This document shows, in pieces, positions 43,864-51,662 of a stretch of DNA of 64,000 bases. This DNA comes from DAITPV01 sp050692555 (lineage in GTDB: Bacteria > Actinomycetota > UBA4738 > CALAEC01). The notes below the pieces were generated by a model. The model saw only the letters and a program-made list of their open reading frames with translations. It was not told where the DNA came from and did no database searches. Both the position numbers and the translations under genes were made by a program. The stretch covers positions 62,001 to 126,000 of the forward strand of contig JBOGVS010000002.1 of NCBI GenBank assembly GCA_050692555.1, in the 5' to 3' direction. The first letter of the stretch is position 1. Each line of letters begins with the position of its first letter.

Positions 43864-44564
43864 TGGTAATCAGGGTGCTGGTCGTGGACGACGATCCGCA
43901 GATCCTCCGAGCCGTGCGCACGAGTCTCCAGGCGAGGGGGTACGACGTCCTGACCGCGGGAAACGGCGAGACGGCTCTCGATCTCATGAGCTCAGAGAAC
44001 GTCGACATGATGGTCCTGGATCTCAGCCTGCCGGGCATCGACGGGCACGAGGTGATCCGAAGGATGCGGACCTTCTCGGAGGTGCCGGTGCTGGTCCTTT
44101 CGGTACGCGAGTCCCAGGACGACAAGATCCTGGCGCTGGACGCGGGGGCCGACGACTACGTCACCAAGCCCTTTGGCATCGGCGAGCTACTGGCCCGGAT
44201 GCGCGCTCTGGAACGCCGCGCTCATCCCAACGCCGCTTCGCCACCGATCCTTCGGTTCGGTGAGCTGGAAGTCGACCTCCGCCGGCAGCTCGTGCGCCGG
44301 GGGAGCGAGCCGATCCGGCTCACCCCCACCGAATACCGCCTGCTGGAAGCCATGGTCACCAACCCCGGGAAGCTGCTCACCCATCGGTGGCTCTTGAGCA
44401 GGGTGTGGGGGCCTGGATACGCGACCGAGACCCACTACGTGCGGATCTACGTCCGACAGCTCCGACAGAAACTGGGCGATGATCCGGCCCGCCCCCGGTA
44501 CGTCGTCACGGAGTCCGGACTGGGCTACCGGTGGCTCCCTGAGCCCGAGGAGCGGGCCCCCTGA
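43863..44564 (+). CDS. KdpE-like OmpR-family response regulator
   Basis: A 233-residue regulator whose ATG shares one base with the kinase stop. The receiver has VVDDDPQILRAVRTSLQARGYDV, the phospho-acceptor in MVLDLSLPGIDG and the Lys in DDYVTKPFGIGELLARM; the DNA-binding half has LTPTEYRLLEAMVTNPGKLLTH and YVRQLRQKLGDDP with ESGLGYRW. These strings are close to KdpE. No kdpFABC genes are nearby, so the likely targets are the flanking KimA-like permease genes, which is inference. Confidence 0.92.
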   Translation: MVIRVLVVDDDPQILRAVRTSLQARGYDVLTAGNGETALDLMSSENVDMMVLDLSLPGIDGHEVIRRMRTFSEVPVLVLSVRESQDDKILALDAGADDYVTKPFGIGELLARMRALERRAHPNAASPPILRFGELEVDLRRQLVRRGSEPIRLTPTEYRLLEAMVTNPGKLLTHRWLLSRVWGPGYATETHYVRIYVRQLRQKLGDDPARPRYVVTESGLGYRWLPEPEERAP

Positions 44565-44640
44565 GGAGACGGCGGGGGGGTAGCTCGCCAGGAGTCGTCC
44601 AGAAAAGACATCACCCGGCGAGCGGACCCCCTGAGGAGAC
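44550..44640 (+). repeat. 21-bp direct repeat, 70 bp apart, at end of regulator gene
   Basis: GAGCGGGCCCCCTGAGGAGAC (positions 44550-44570, given here in parts as GAGCGGGCCCC and CTGAGGAGAC) recurs at 44620-44640 with one change. The first copy includes the stop codon of the regulator; the second is just before the convergent HD gene. It looks like a local duplication of the gene end. Confidence 0.6.
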
Positions 44641-44647
44641 ATTGAGC

Positions 44648-45193
44648 TCACAGCTCGATCTCAGAAGCCACCGACTGGAGACCCTCGATCCCCAGGGCGA
44701 TGAACTCGTCGAGGGGTACTCCGAGACTGTCCTCGACATCGGTGATCTCCTGGCGGTTGACACCGGGAGCGAAGGCCTTCTCCTTCAGCTTCTTCTTCAC
44801 CGACGAGACCTTCATTCCGTCCGCCTTTTGCGGCCGGACCAACGCCGCGGCGACCAGCAGTCCGGCGACCGCATCGGCGTGCACCACGGCCTTGGACATC
44901 CGATCCGTCCGATAGGACTCGTGGGCATGGGCCAGGACCCCGTTCACCACCTTCTCGTCGACGCCTGCTTCCCGCAGCCATTCGGCCGCCTGGTAGGCGT
45001 GCCGGTCCGGGTTGTCGTGCGTCTGGTCCTGGTCGAGATCGTGGAACAGCCCGACGAGCGCCCATGTGTCCTCGTCCTCGCCGAAATGCTGGGCCAGCCG
45101 CCGCATCACTCCCTCCACGCTGATCAGGTGGCGGACGGTGGTCTCCTTCTCCCCTTTCTCCCGTACCAGCTTCAGCGCTTCACCTCGATCCAT
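44648..45193 (-). CDS. HD-domain phosphohydrolase-like protein
   Basis: A 181-residue soluble protein of the HD superfamily. The metal site is seen as VRHLISVEGVM (His), GLFHDLDQDQTHDNPDRH (His-Asp) and VLAHAHES with a later Asp in VVHADAVAGLL. Such single-domain HD proteins hydrolyse nucleotides or related phosphates; the substrate is unknown. AGGAGG lies a few bases before the ATG at 45193. The start of the gene overlaps the end of the second KimA-like gene by 14 nt, so the two are co-expressed. The Lys-rich segment SSVKKKLKEKAF near the end is unusual for a hydrolase. Confidence 0.85.
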   Translation of the reverse strand: MDRGEALKLVREKGEKETTVRHLISVEGVMRRLAQHFGEDEDTWALVGLFHDLDQDQTHDNPDRHAYQAAEWLREAGVDEKVVNGVLAHAHESYRTDRMSKAVVHADAVAGLLVAAALVRPQKADGMKVSSVKKKLKEKAFAPGVNRQEITDVEDSLGVPLDEFIALGIEGLQSVASEIEL

Positions 45194-47465
45194 TCGACCT
45201 CCTGATCTTGTAGGGCACGCTCGAGAGCACCACCCGCGATTCGAACAACAGCATGCGCTTGATGAACAGAGCCCGGTTGTTGTGGAGCAGCCGATGCCAC
45301 CACCGGGTCACGAGGAACTCGGGCAGGATCACCGCGGCCAGGGTGGACGGGTCGGTCGTGACTCGCCGGACCTCTTCGAGAAGCGGCGGCCCCAGGTCGC
45401 GGAACGGAGCCTCGACCACGTCGAGGCGGATGCCGATGCCTCGCTCTGCCCACCGCTGCAGGATCTCGGGGGCTTCCTCCGGTTCGGTGGCCAGGAAGAC
45501 GGCTCTGGTCTCGTGGGCGTTCAGGCTCCGGGCGTAGTTGACGGCCCGCACGGTGGCATCGTTGACGGAGGAGACGAACACCAGAGCTTCCACTCGCGGA
45601 GGGATCAGCGCCCGGCCGTCCACCCCCACGAGCTCCCCTTCTTGTGCCAGCACCGGCACGTCGGTCACGACCACCTGTGGCTCGGCCAGGAGCCTAACCT
45701 TCAGGCGGAACGTGACCGGCTTTACCAGAGCCCGCACAAGCGACCTCGTCGGGAAGAACTCAGGGATCACAACGGTCACGAAGTCCCCCGGGTCACGAGG
45801 GACCCGGCGAACATGCTCGATGACCGCCTCCACTCGCGATCTCCCCTCCGCCGGCTCCAGCGGCGGAAGCCCGCGACTCATCTCGGCCCAGAGCGCCTGG
45901 GCGTCCCCGATCGGCCGGTCCCCGGCGTAGACGGGGTGGACCTCGGCCGGCCGGAGCGAGCGGACGTATCCGAGGGCCTCGGCGGTGGCGGGATCGAAGT
46001 CGGTCAGCACCAGCACGACCCGGTTGAGCCCCGGATCACGGTAGTTGACGTCGTGGCGATCCAGCGCAGCGGAGACCGCCGTGTAATGCCGATTCACCTG
46101 GAGCAGGGCGGTGATCATGATCGGCAGGGCCGCGACGACCATCCAGGCTCCTTCGGCAAACCGGGTCACCACCACCACGGCGAGGACCACTCCGGTCGTG
46201 GTCGCCCCGATCCCGTTTATCATCGCGTTCCGTCGCCAGCCCGCTTCCTTGGTGCTGGCCCACCTCCGCACCATCCCGGATTGAGAAAGGGTGAACGCGG
46301 TGAACACGCCGACCAGGTAGAGCGGGATCAGGCGCGTGAGCCTTCCATCAAATGCCCACACCAGCGCTCCGGCCAGGACCGACAGCACCAGGATCCCGTT
46401 CGAGAACACCAGCCGGTCTCCGCGGTTCTTGAACTGCCCGGGCATGAAGCGATCTCGCGCCAGGATCGCCGACAGCCGGGGGAAGTCCTGGTACGCGGTG
46501 TTGGCGGCCACGATCAGGATCATGGCCGTGAACGCCTGCAGCCCGATAAAGAGCGCACCGCGACCGAAGATCGTTGCCCCGATCTGAGACAAAACCGACC
46601 GCGAGGCCACGATCTCCTCCGTGACCCGGACGTCCAGCGTCCTGGCCAGGAACGTGATCCCCAGGAACATGGAGATCGACATCACGGCCATCACCGAGAG
46701 CGTCGCCGCGGCATTCTTGCCTTGCGGCCTCCGGAAGGCCTGGACGCCGTCGGCGATGGCCTCAACCCCCGTCAGGGCGGATGATCCCTGAGTGAAGGCC
46801 TGCAACACGAGGAAGATCGTGATCGACTGCGTGGCCTCCAGAGGCAGCCCGGCGGTGGCTGCTTCCGGGCATCCGCCGACGCATCTGACGAGCCCGGTTA
46901 TCACGGTCAAGCCCACCACCGCGACGAAGCCGTAGGTGGGGACGGCGAACAACATGCCCGACTCCCGCACCCCCCGGAGGTTGACCAGCGCAATGAGGGC
47001 GATGAACCCCAACGCCAGGTTCACGCGATGCGGCGCGAGCTCGGGGACGGCTGACGTGATCGCGATTGCTCCGGCGGTCACACTGACCGCGGCGGTGACG
47101 ACGTAGCCGATCAGGATGGCGGAGGCGGCCAGGAGGCCCGGGAAGGTGCCGAGGTTCTCGCGGGCCACGATGTATGAGCCACCTCCGCGAGGATATGCCC
47201 GGACGGTCTGGCGATAGGAAGTCACGACGATCAGGAGGACGGCCGCGATGGCCAGCCCGATGGGCACCATGAGAGCCAGGGCTGCCGCGCCGGCCAGCAC
47301 CAGGATCAACATCATCTCCTCGGTGGCGTAGGCCACGGAAGACAGGGGATCTGAGGAGAACACCGGCAGGGCTAACGTCTTGGGGAGGAGGTGATGTTCT
47401 GTCTTGGCGGTGGAGATCGCCCGGCCCAGAATGACCCGCTTCAGGGTGTCGCCGACGGTGGCCAC
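45180..47465 (-). CDS. KimA/YdaO-like APC-family potassium permease, copy 2
   Basis: A 761-residue paralogue of the protein at 39792, alike along its whole length, including SSDPLSSVAYATEEMM, SYRQTVRAYPRGGGSYIV and the C-terminal half ending in LLHNNRALFIKRMLLFESRVVLSSVP. About 12 membrane segments precede the soluble region. The GTG at 47465 lies 6 nt after a TAGAAT box, arguing for a leaderless transcript and this start. It is divergent from trkA1 with only 61 nt between start codons. The layout permease-trkA-trkA-OB protein recalls the mycobacterial Rv2690c-ceoB-ceoC region (from memory). Confidence 0.87.
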   Translation of the reverse strand: MATVGDTLKRVILGRAISTAKTEHHLLPKTLALPVFSSDPLSSVAYATEEMMLILVLAGAAALALMVPIGLAIAAVLLIVVTSYRQTVRAYPRGGGSYIVARENLGTFPGLLAASAILIGYVVTAAVSVTAGAIAITSAVPELAPHRVNLALGFIALIALVNLRGVRESGMLFAVPTYGFVAVVGLTVITGLVRCVGGCPEAATAGLPLEATQSITIFLVLQAFTQGSSALTGVEAIADGVQAFRRPQGKNAAATLSVMAVMSISMFLGITFLARTLDVRVTEEIVASRSVLSQIGATIFGRGALFIGLQAFTAMILIVAANTAYQDFPRLSAILARDRFMPGQFKNRGDRLVFSNGILVLSVLAGALVWAFDGRLTRLIPLYLVGVFTAFTLSQSGMVRRWASTKEAGWRRNAMINGIGATTTGVVLAVVVVTRFAEGAWMVVAALPIMITALLQVNRHYTAVSAALDRHDVNYRDPGLNRVVLVLTDFDPATAEALGYVRSLRPAEVHPVYAGDRPIGDAQALWAEMSRGLPPLEPAEGRSRVEAVIEHVRRVPRDPGDFVTVVIPEFFPTRSLVRALVKPVTFRLKVRLLAEPQVVVTDVPVLAQEGELVGVDGRALIPPRVEALVFVSSVNDATVRAVNYARSLNAHETRAVFLATEPEEAPEILQRWAERGIGIRLDVVEAPFRDLGPPLLEEVRRVTTDPSTLAAVILPEFLVTRWWHRLLHNNRALFIKRMLLFESRVVLSSVPYKIRRSNGSR

Positions 47466-47471
47466 CGGGAG

Positions 47472-47517
47472 ATTCTAAGCGGGGCGGGTTCCAAACCCCC
47501 CTCACCCGCGCTAGCCT
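47472..47517. promoter_or_regulatory. Divergent kimA2/trkA1 promoter with central palindrome
   Basis: Minus-strand TAGAAT (47472-47477) is 6 nt before the permease GTG, and plus-strand TAGCCT (47512-47517) is 9 nt before the trkA1 ATG. Between them GGGTT-CCA-AACCC (47486-47498) is a perfect palindrome placed over both presumed -35 regions, a good position for a shared regulator. Confidence 0.45.
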
Positions 47518-47526
47518 GTGAGATCG

Positions 47527-48183
47527 ATGCATCTGGTGATCATGGGTTGCGGGCGGGTGGGGGCCGAACTGACCGTGCAGCTTTCCAAGGCCGGACACAC
47601 CGTCTGCATCGTCGACAAGCGGAAGGAGGCCTTCGAGCGTCTCCCGCCGGGGTTCAACGCCAAGACCATCGTGGGCATCGGGTTCGACCGCGAGGTCCTG
47701 GAGGAGGCCGGGATCAAGGAGGCCGACGCGTTCATCGCCGTGTCCAACGGGGACAACTCCAACATCGTCTCGGCCCGGGTGGCCCGGGAGCACTACCGGG
47801 TCCCCAAGGTCATCGCCCGGATCTACGACCCCCGGCGAGCGGAGATCTACGAGCGGCTGGACATCCCCACGGTGGCCACGGTCCGGTGGGCGGCCAAGCA
47901 GGTCCAGTACCTCCTGTTCCACGGCAAGGAGACCATGCGGGACACCCTGGCTGGCGGCTCCCTCCTCCACCTGGCGGTTGGGATCCCCGATCACCTGGTT
48001 GGCAAGCAGGCCGACAGCGTGCACTCAGAGGGGGAGGTGGAGGTCGTCGGGGTCGAGCGGGGCGGCGAGGGGTTCATCCCCACCCCCGACTCCACCTTCA
48101 AGGAAGGCGACGTGGCCCACTTCATCGTGCACAAAGACCACGTGGACAAGTTCGACATGCTGCTCGAACCGGTGGCCGAATGA
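47527..48183 (+). CDS. trkA: TrkA-family RCK protein, first (CeoB-like)
   Basis: A 218-residue cytosolic regulator of K+ transport with an RCK_N Rossmann domain (IMGCGRVGAELTVQLSKAGH; acidic ribose-binding Asp in CIVDKRKEAF) and an RCK_C domain (about 140-218). It should bind NAD(H) or ATP/ADP and gate a membrane partner. No TrkH gene is near, and the adjacent permeases are KimA-like, which suggests those as partners. The ATG at 47527 is preferred to the GTG at 47518, which touches the -10 box. Confidence 0.92.
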   Translation: MHLVIMGCGRVGAELTVQLSKAGHTVCIVDKRKEAFERLPPGFNAKTIVGIGFDREVLEEAGIKEADAFIAVSNGDNSNIVSARVAREHYRVPKVIARIYDPRRAEIYERLDIPTVATVRWAAKQVQYLLFHGKETMRDTLAGGSLLHLAVGIPDHLVGKQADSVHSEGEVEVVGVERGGEGFIPTPDSTFKEGDVAHFIVHKDHVDKFDMLLEPVAE

Positions 48184-48241
48184 AGATCGTCGCAAAACCC
48201 CACGTCTCTCGCTCGCTTCGCTCGCTGCGAGCCGCGGGGGC

Positions 48242-48286
48242 CCCACTCCCTGGTACAGGGTGTACCGACAGATCCCAGGGGGTGGG
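48242..48286 (+). promoter_or_regulatory. Hairpin covering the trkA2 ribosome binding site
   Basis: CCCACTCCCTGG (48242-48253) can pair with CCAGGGGGTGGG (48275-48286), 12 bp with one G-U, enclosing the smaller hairpin GGTAC-AGGGT-GTACC (48252-48266). The 3' arm contains the only purine-rich site before the TTG start at 48290. Folding would hide that site. Confidence 0.5.
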
Positions 48287-48289
48287 TCC

Positions 48290-48973
48290 TTGAGGATCGT
48301 GGTGGCCGGCGCGGGCAACATCGGCCGTTACATGGCCCACGACCTGGTGGAGCGAGGCCACGAGGTGTCGCTGATCGAGCAGGACCCCGCCATGGCCGAG
48401 CGGGCTAGCCACGACGTCGCCGAGGACGTCACTATGGTTTTGGGCGATGCCTGCGAGCCATGGGTCCTGGACAAGGCCGACGTCCGCTCCTCGGACGTGA
48501 TGGTTGCCGCGACGGGCGACGACGAGGACAACCTGGTGATCTCCTTGCTCTCGAAACAGGAGTACGGCGTTCCCCGAGTGGTGGCCCGGGTCAACCACCC
48601 CAAGAACGAGTGGCTGTTCAACGAGACCTGGGGCGTCGACGTGGCCATGAGCCCACCGCACGTCCTCACCGCTCTGGTCGAGGAAGCCGTGACGGTGGGC
48701 GACCTGGTGCGGCTGTTCAAGCTGGAGCGAGGCCAGGTCACCCTGGTGGAGCTGACCATCGACGAGAACGCCCCGATGCAGGGCCGGCCCCTCTACGAGC
48801 TCCGGCTTCCTCCCGACTCCGCCATCGTGGCCATCCTCCGGGGCGGCCACGTGGTCATCCCCCAACCCGAGACCCAGATCGTGGGCGGGGACGAGGTCAT
48901 GGCCATCGCCACGCCGGAAGCCGAGGATAAGCTTCGCACCACGTTGCTCGGCCCGCCCTCGTCGAGCGGGTAG
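48290..48973 (+). CDS. trkA: TrkA-family RCK protein, second (CeoC-like)
   Basis: A 227-residue RCK protein: VAGAGNIGRYMAHDLVERGHEVSLIEQD is the nucleotide-binding unit, GDACEP and DNLVISLLSKQEYGVPRVVARVNHP complete RCK_N, and the RCK_C part starts near VELTIDENAPMQGRPLYEL. It probably forms hetero-oligomers with the first TrkA, as reported for such pairs. The TTG at 48290 follows AGGGGGTGGG; the frame extends upstream over trkA1 but without homology. The 106-nt gap after trkA1 carries the ribosome-site hairpin. Its stop abuts the convergent OB-fold gene with no gap. Confidence 0.9.
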   Translation: MRIVVAGAGNIGRYMAHDLVERGHEVSLIEQDPAMAERASHDVAEDVTMVLGDACEPWVLDKADVRSSDVMVAATGDDEDNLVISLLSKQEYGVPRVVARVNHPKNEWLFNETWGVDVAMSPPHVLTALVEEAVTVGDLVRLFKLERGQVTLVELTIDENAPMQGRPLYELRLPPDSAIVAILRGGHVVIPQPETQIVGGDEVMAIATPEAEDKLRTTLLGPPSSSG

Positions 48974-49333
48974 CTACGACGCGAACTCGAACCGAGGATT
49001 GACCATCCGGTAGGAGGCGCTGTCCACGGCGATCACGCCCTCGAGGACCACCGGGGTGCCCAGGGACAGACCGGGGATGTGGCTCCGCCCCAGCCACGCC
49101 GCGGTGACCTCGCCGGTACCGTCGGAGACCACGGCCTCCAGAGTCACCGAGCCGTTCATCGGCCGAAGGGTGAGCCTGCTCACTTGCCCGGCCACCCGGA
49201 CCGGTTCCCGGCTGGGGCAGCCCTCGATCCGCCGCACGCCGGGGACGCTCTCGGCCCACGTCTTGATCTCCTCATCCAGCAGCTCCTCGTCGGACCGCCG
49301 GAAGCGATGGAGGAACCTGCTCAACCGGCCCAC
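48974..49333 (-). CDS. OB-fold nucleic-acid-binding-like protein
   Basis: A 119-residue protein with a helical N-terminus (SRFLHRFRRSDEELLDEEI) and an OB-fold from about residue 35 (VRVAGQVSRLTLRPM, LEAVVSDGTGEVTAAWLGRSHIPGL, VVLEGVI, RMVNPRFEF). The pattern resembles the small actinobacterial OB proteins found next to TrkA pairs and sometimes compared with RecG-type OB domains. Its role is unknown. The GTG at 49333 is the only start giving the family-like N-terminus. hppA ends 9 nt beyond that start, on the same strand. Confidence 0.85.
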   Translation of the reverse strand: MGRLSRFLHRFRRSDEELLDEEIKTWAESVPGVRRIEGCPSREPVRVAGQVSRLTLRPMNGSVTLEAVVSDGTGEVTAAWLGRSHIPGLSLGTPVVLEGVIAVDSASYRMVNPRFEFAS

Positions 49334-49342
49334 ACCACTAGG

Positions 49343-51604
49343 CTAACTCGCCTTGGTGGTCACCGCCGCGGCTTCGGGGCTGGGCGGCCCGCTCTCCGGG
49401 ACCAGCTCGGCGGTCTTGAGCCGTTTCGAGTACCAGATGGCCCCGGTCACCACGGCCAGGGCACCCACGGCCACCACCGCCCGCACCACGCCGTCGTCGG
49501 CGAAGGAGACCACCAACGGAGCGGCCAGCAGAGCCACCAGGTTCATCACCTTGATCAGCGGGTTGAGCGCAGGCCCCGCGGTGTCCTTGAACGGGTCCCC
49601 CACCGTGTCCCCGATCACCGTGGCCTTGTGAGGCTCGGACCCCTTGCCTCCGTAGAGGCCCTCCTCGATGAGCTTCTTGGCGTTGTCCCACGCCCCACCG
49701 GCGTTCGAGAGCATCACCGCCAGCAGCTGGCCGGTGAGGATGGCACCGGCCAGGTACGCCCCCAGGGCCTCGGCCTCCAGGGCGAAGCCAACGAAGATGG
49801 GGGCCAAGACGGCCAGCAGCCCGGGCGTGAGGAGCTCGCGCAACGAGGTCCGGGTACAGATGTCCACCACCCGGCCGTAGTCCGGGGTCTCGGTCCCGTC
49901 CATGATCCCCGGGTGGTCGCGGAACTGGTTGCGAACCTCCACCACCACCTGGGCCGCGGCCCGGCCCACCGCCCGGATGGCCAGTGCGGAGAACATGAAC
50001 GCGATCGACCCCCCGATCAGCAGACCGACCAGCACGTCGGGGTGGTTGATCCGGATGTCCAGACCGCCGCCCACCGCCTGCTCGAACGATCCGAACAGTG
50101 AGGTGGCGGCGATCACCGCGGTGGCGATGGCCATCCCCTTGGTGATGGCCTTGGTGGAGTTCCCCACGGCGTCGAGACCGGCGAGGATCTCCGCGGGCTT
50201 CCCCTCGAACTCGCCGGACATCTCGGCGATCCCCTGGGCGTTGTCGGCGACCGGACCGTAGGTGTCCATGGACACGATGACACCGACCGTTGTGAGCATC
50301 CCCATCCCGGTCAGCGAGATGAAGTACAGACGCTCGGCGGTGTTGTCCCCCAGGAGGAACGCTCCGGTCATCGTCGCCGCGATCAGCAGGATGGCGTACA
50401 CGGTGGACTCCAGGCCCACCGAGAAGCCCGAGAGGATCGTGGTCGCCGCGCCGGTCTGCGAGGACGAGGCGATCTCCTGGACCGGCTTGCGCTTGGTGGA
50501 CGTGAAGTGCTCGGTGATGACCTGGATCAGGGCGGCCAGGACCAGGCCCATCACCACGGCCCAGAACACCCTGATGTCGTCGACGTACAGCGTGGCCACC
50601 ACATACACCGCGGCCGCCGACAGGATGGCCGAGAGGAAGAAGCCCCGGTTGATGGCCCTCATCCCGTGCTCGGTCTCCGACCGGGGGCGCACGGCGTAGA
50701 TCCCGATGATCGAGGTGATGACCCCGATGGCCCGGACGAACAGCGGGAACATCACGCCGACGATGGCGCCCTCCGGCGACCCTGCGAACGCCGCGGCTCC
50801 CAGGATGATCGAGGCCACCAGGGTGACCTCGTAGGACTCGAACAGGTCGGCGGCCATCCCCGCGCAGTCGCCCACGTTGTCCCCGACGTTGTCTGCGATC
50901 ACCGCCGCGTTGCGGGGGTCGTCCTCCGGGATGTTCTTCTCCACTTTCCCCACCAGGTCCGCGCCCACGTCGGCGGCCTTGGTGAAGATCCCTCCGCCGA
51001 CCCGCATGAACATGGCCAGGAGGGCTCCCCCGAACCCGAACCCCACCAGCACGGAGGTGGCGTCCTCCTTGTAGATGAGGAGGATGGCCGCGGCTCCCAG
51101 GAGCCCCAGGCCCACGGTGAACATCCCGGCGACCCCACCGGTCCGGAACGCTATGGTCAGGGCTCGCCGGAGCCCCGCCTCACGGGCGGCGTTGGCCACC
51201 CGCACGTTGCCCCGCACCGCCAGCCACATCCCGGCGAAGCCGGTGACGGCCGAGAACCCCGCCCCCAGGACGAAGGCGAGGGACCGCCCGAACCGGATCG
51301 AGAAGTCGCCGGCCCGCACCGGGTCGACCGGGAGGACGAAGAACAGCGCCACGGCCAGGATGCCCAGGAACAGCCCGACGGTCCGGAACTGGCGGTTCAG
51401 ATACGCGCGACTCCCAACCTGGATGGCCTCGGCGATCTGGCGCATCTTCGGGGTGCCCTCGGGCGCCGCCAGGACCCAGCGACGGAGCACGTAGGCCACC
51501 ACCAGAGCCAGGAGGGAGATCCCCAGGATGACCATCAGGGCGTTGTCTTCGAACGATCCGAAGACGGCCTCGATGGAGCCGCCTTCCTGGCCCAGCACGT
51601 GCAT
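49343..51604 (-). CDS. hppA: Membrane-bound proton-translocating pyrophosphatase, K+-independent type
   Basis: A 753-residue, about 16-segment pump that couples PPi hydrolysis to cation, most likely proton, transport. The substrate site has ADVGADLVGKVE and IADNVGDNVGDCAGM, and a late IGDTVGDPFKDTAGPALNPLIK. GNSTKAITKG near residue 480 has Lys where K+-dependent enzymes have Ala, indicating the K+-insensitive subfamily. GAGGAGGAAGG precedes the ATG at 51604, and a TATAAT box lies about 50 nt upstream. Lying beside the K+ genes and a proton antiporter, it may help build the proton gradient they use. Confidence 0.96.
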   Translation of the reverse strand: MHVLGQEGGSIEAVFGSFEDNALMVILGISLLALVVAYVLRRWVLAAPEGTPKMRQIAEAIQVGSRAYLNRQFRTVGLFLGILAVALFFVLPVDPVRAGDFSIRFGRSLAFVLGAGFSAVTGFAGMWLAVRGNVRVANAAREAGLRRALTIAFRTGGVAGMFTVGLGLLGAAAILLIYKEDATSVLVGFGFGGALLAMFMRVGGGIFTKAADVGADLVGKVEKNIPEDDPRNAAVIADNVGDNVGDCAGMAADLFESYEVTLVASIILGAAAFAGSPEGAIVGVMFPLFVRAIGVITSIIGIYAVRPRSETEHGMRAINRGFFLSAILSAAAVYVVATLYVDDIRVFWAVVMGLVLAALIQVITEHFTSTKRKPVQEIASSSQTGAATTILSGFSVGLESTVYAILLIAATMTGAFLLGDNTAERLYFISLTGMGMLTTVGVIVSMDTYGPVADNAQGIAEMSGEFEGKPAEILAGLDAVGNSTKAITKGMAIATAVIAATSLFGSFEQAVGGGLDIRINHPDVLVGLLIGGSIAFMFSALAIRAVGRAAAQVVVEVRNQFRDHPGIMDGTETPDYGRVVDICTRTSLRELLTPGLLAVLAPIFVGFALEAEALGAYLAGAILTGQLLAVMLSNAGGAWDNAKKLIEEGLYGGKGSEPHKATVIGDTVGDPFKDTAGPALNPLIKVMNLVALLAAPLVVSFADDGVVRAVVAVGALAVVTGAIWYSKRLKTAELVPESGPPSPEAAAVTTKAS

Positions 51605-51635
51605 TCCGCCTTCCTCCTCGAAGGGGTGATTCGGG

Positions 51636-51660
51636 GTCGGCTGAGAGCCGACGGATTATA
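51636..51660 (-). promoter_or_regulatory. hppA promoter -10 with palindrome at the start site
   Basis: A perfect TATAAT on the minus strand (51655-51660) lies 50 nt before the hppA ATG. Just downstream GTCGGC-TGAGA-GCCGAC (51636-51652) forms a 17-bp palindrome over the expected transcription start. It could be an operator or a 5' hairpin. A -35 match is weak. Confidence 0.55.
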
Positions 51661-51662
51661 GC

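Noticed and set aside
47978..48973. Longer second TrkA starting inside the first trkA gene
   Set aside because: The extra N-terminus overlaps trkA1 in another frame and reads as Ser/Pro/Arg-rich sequence; the RCK domain begins at the TTG at 48290.
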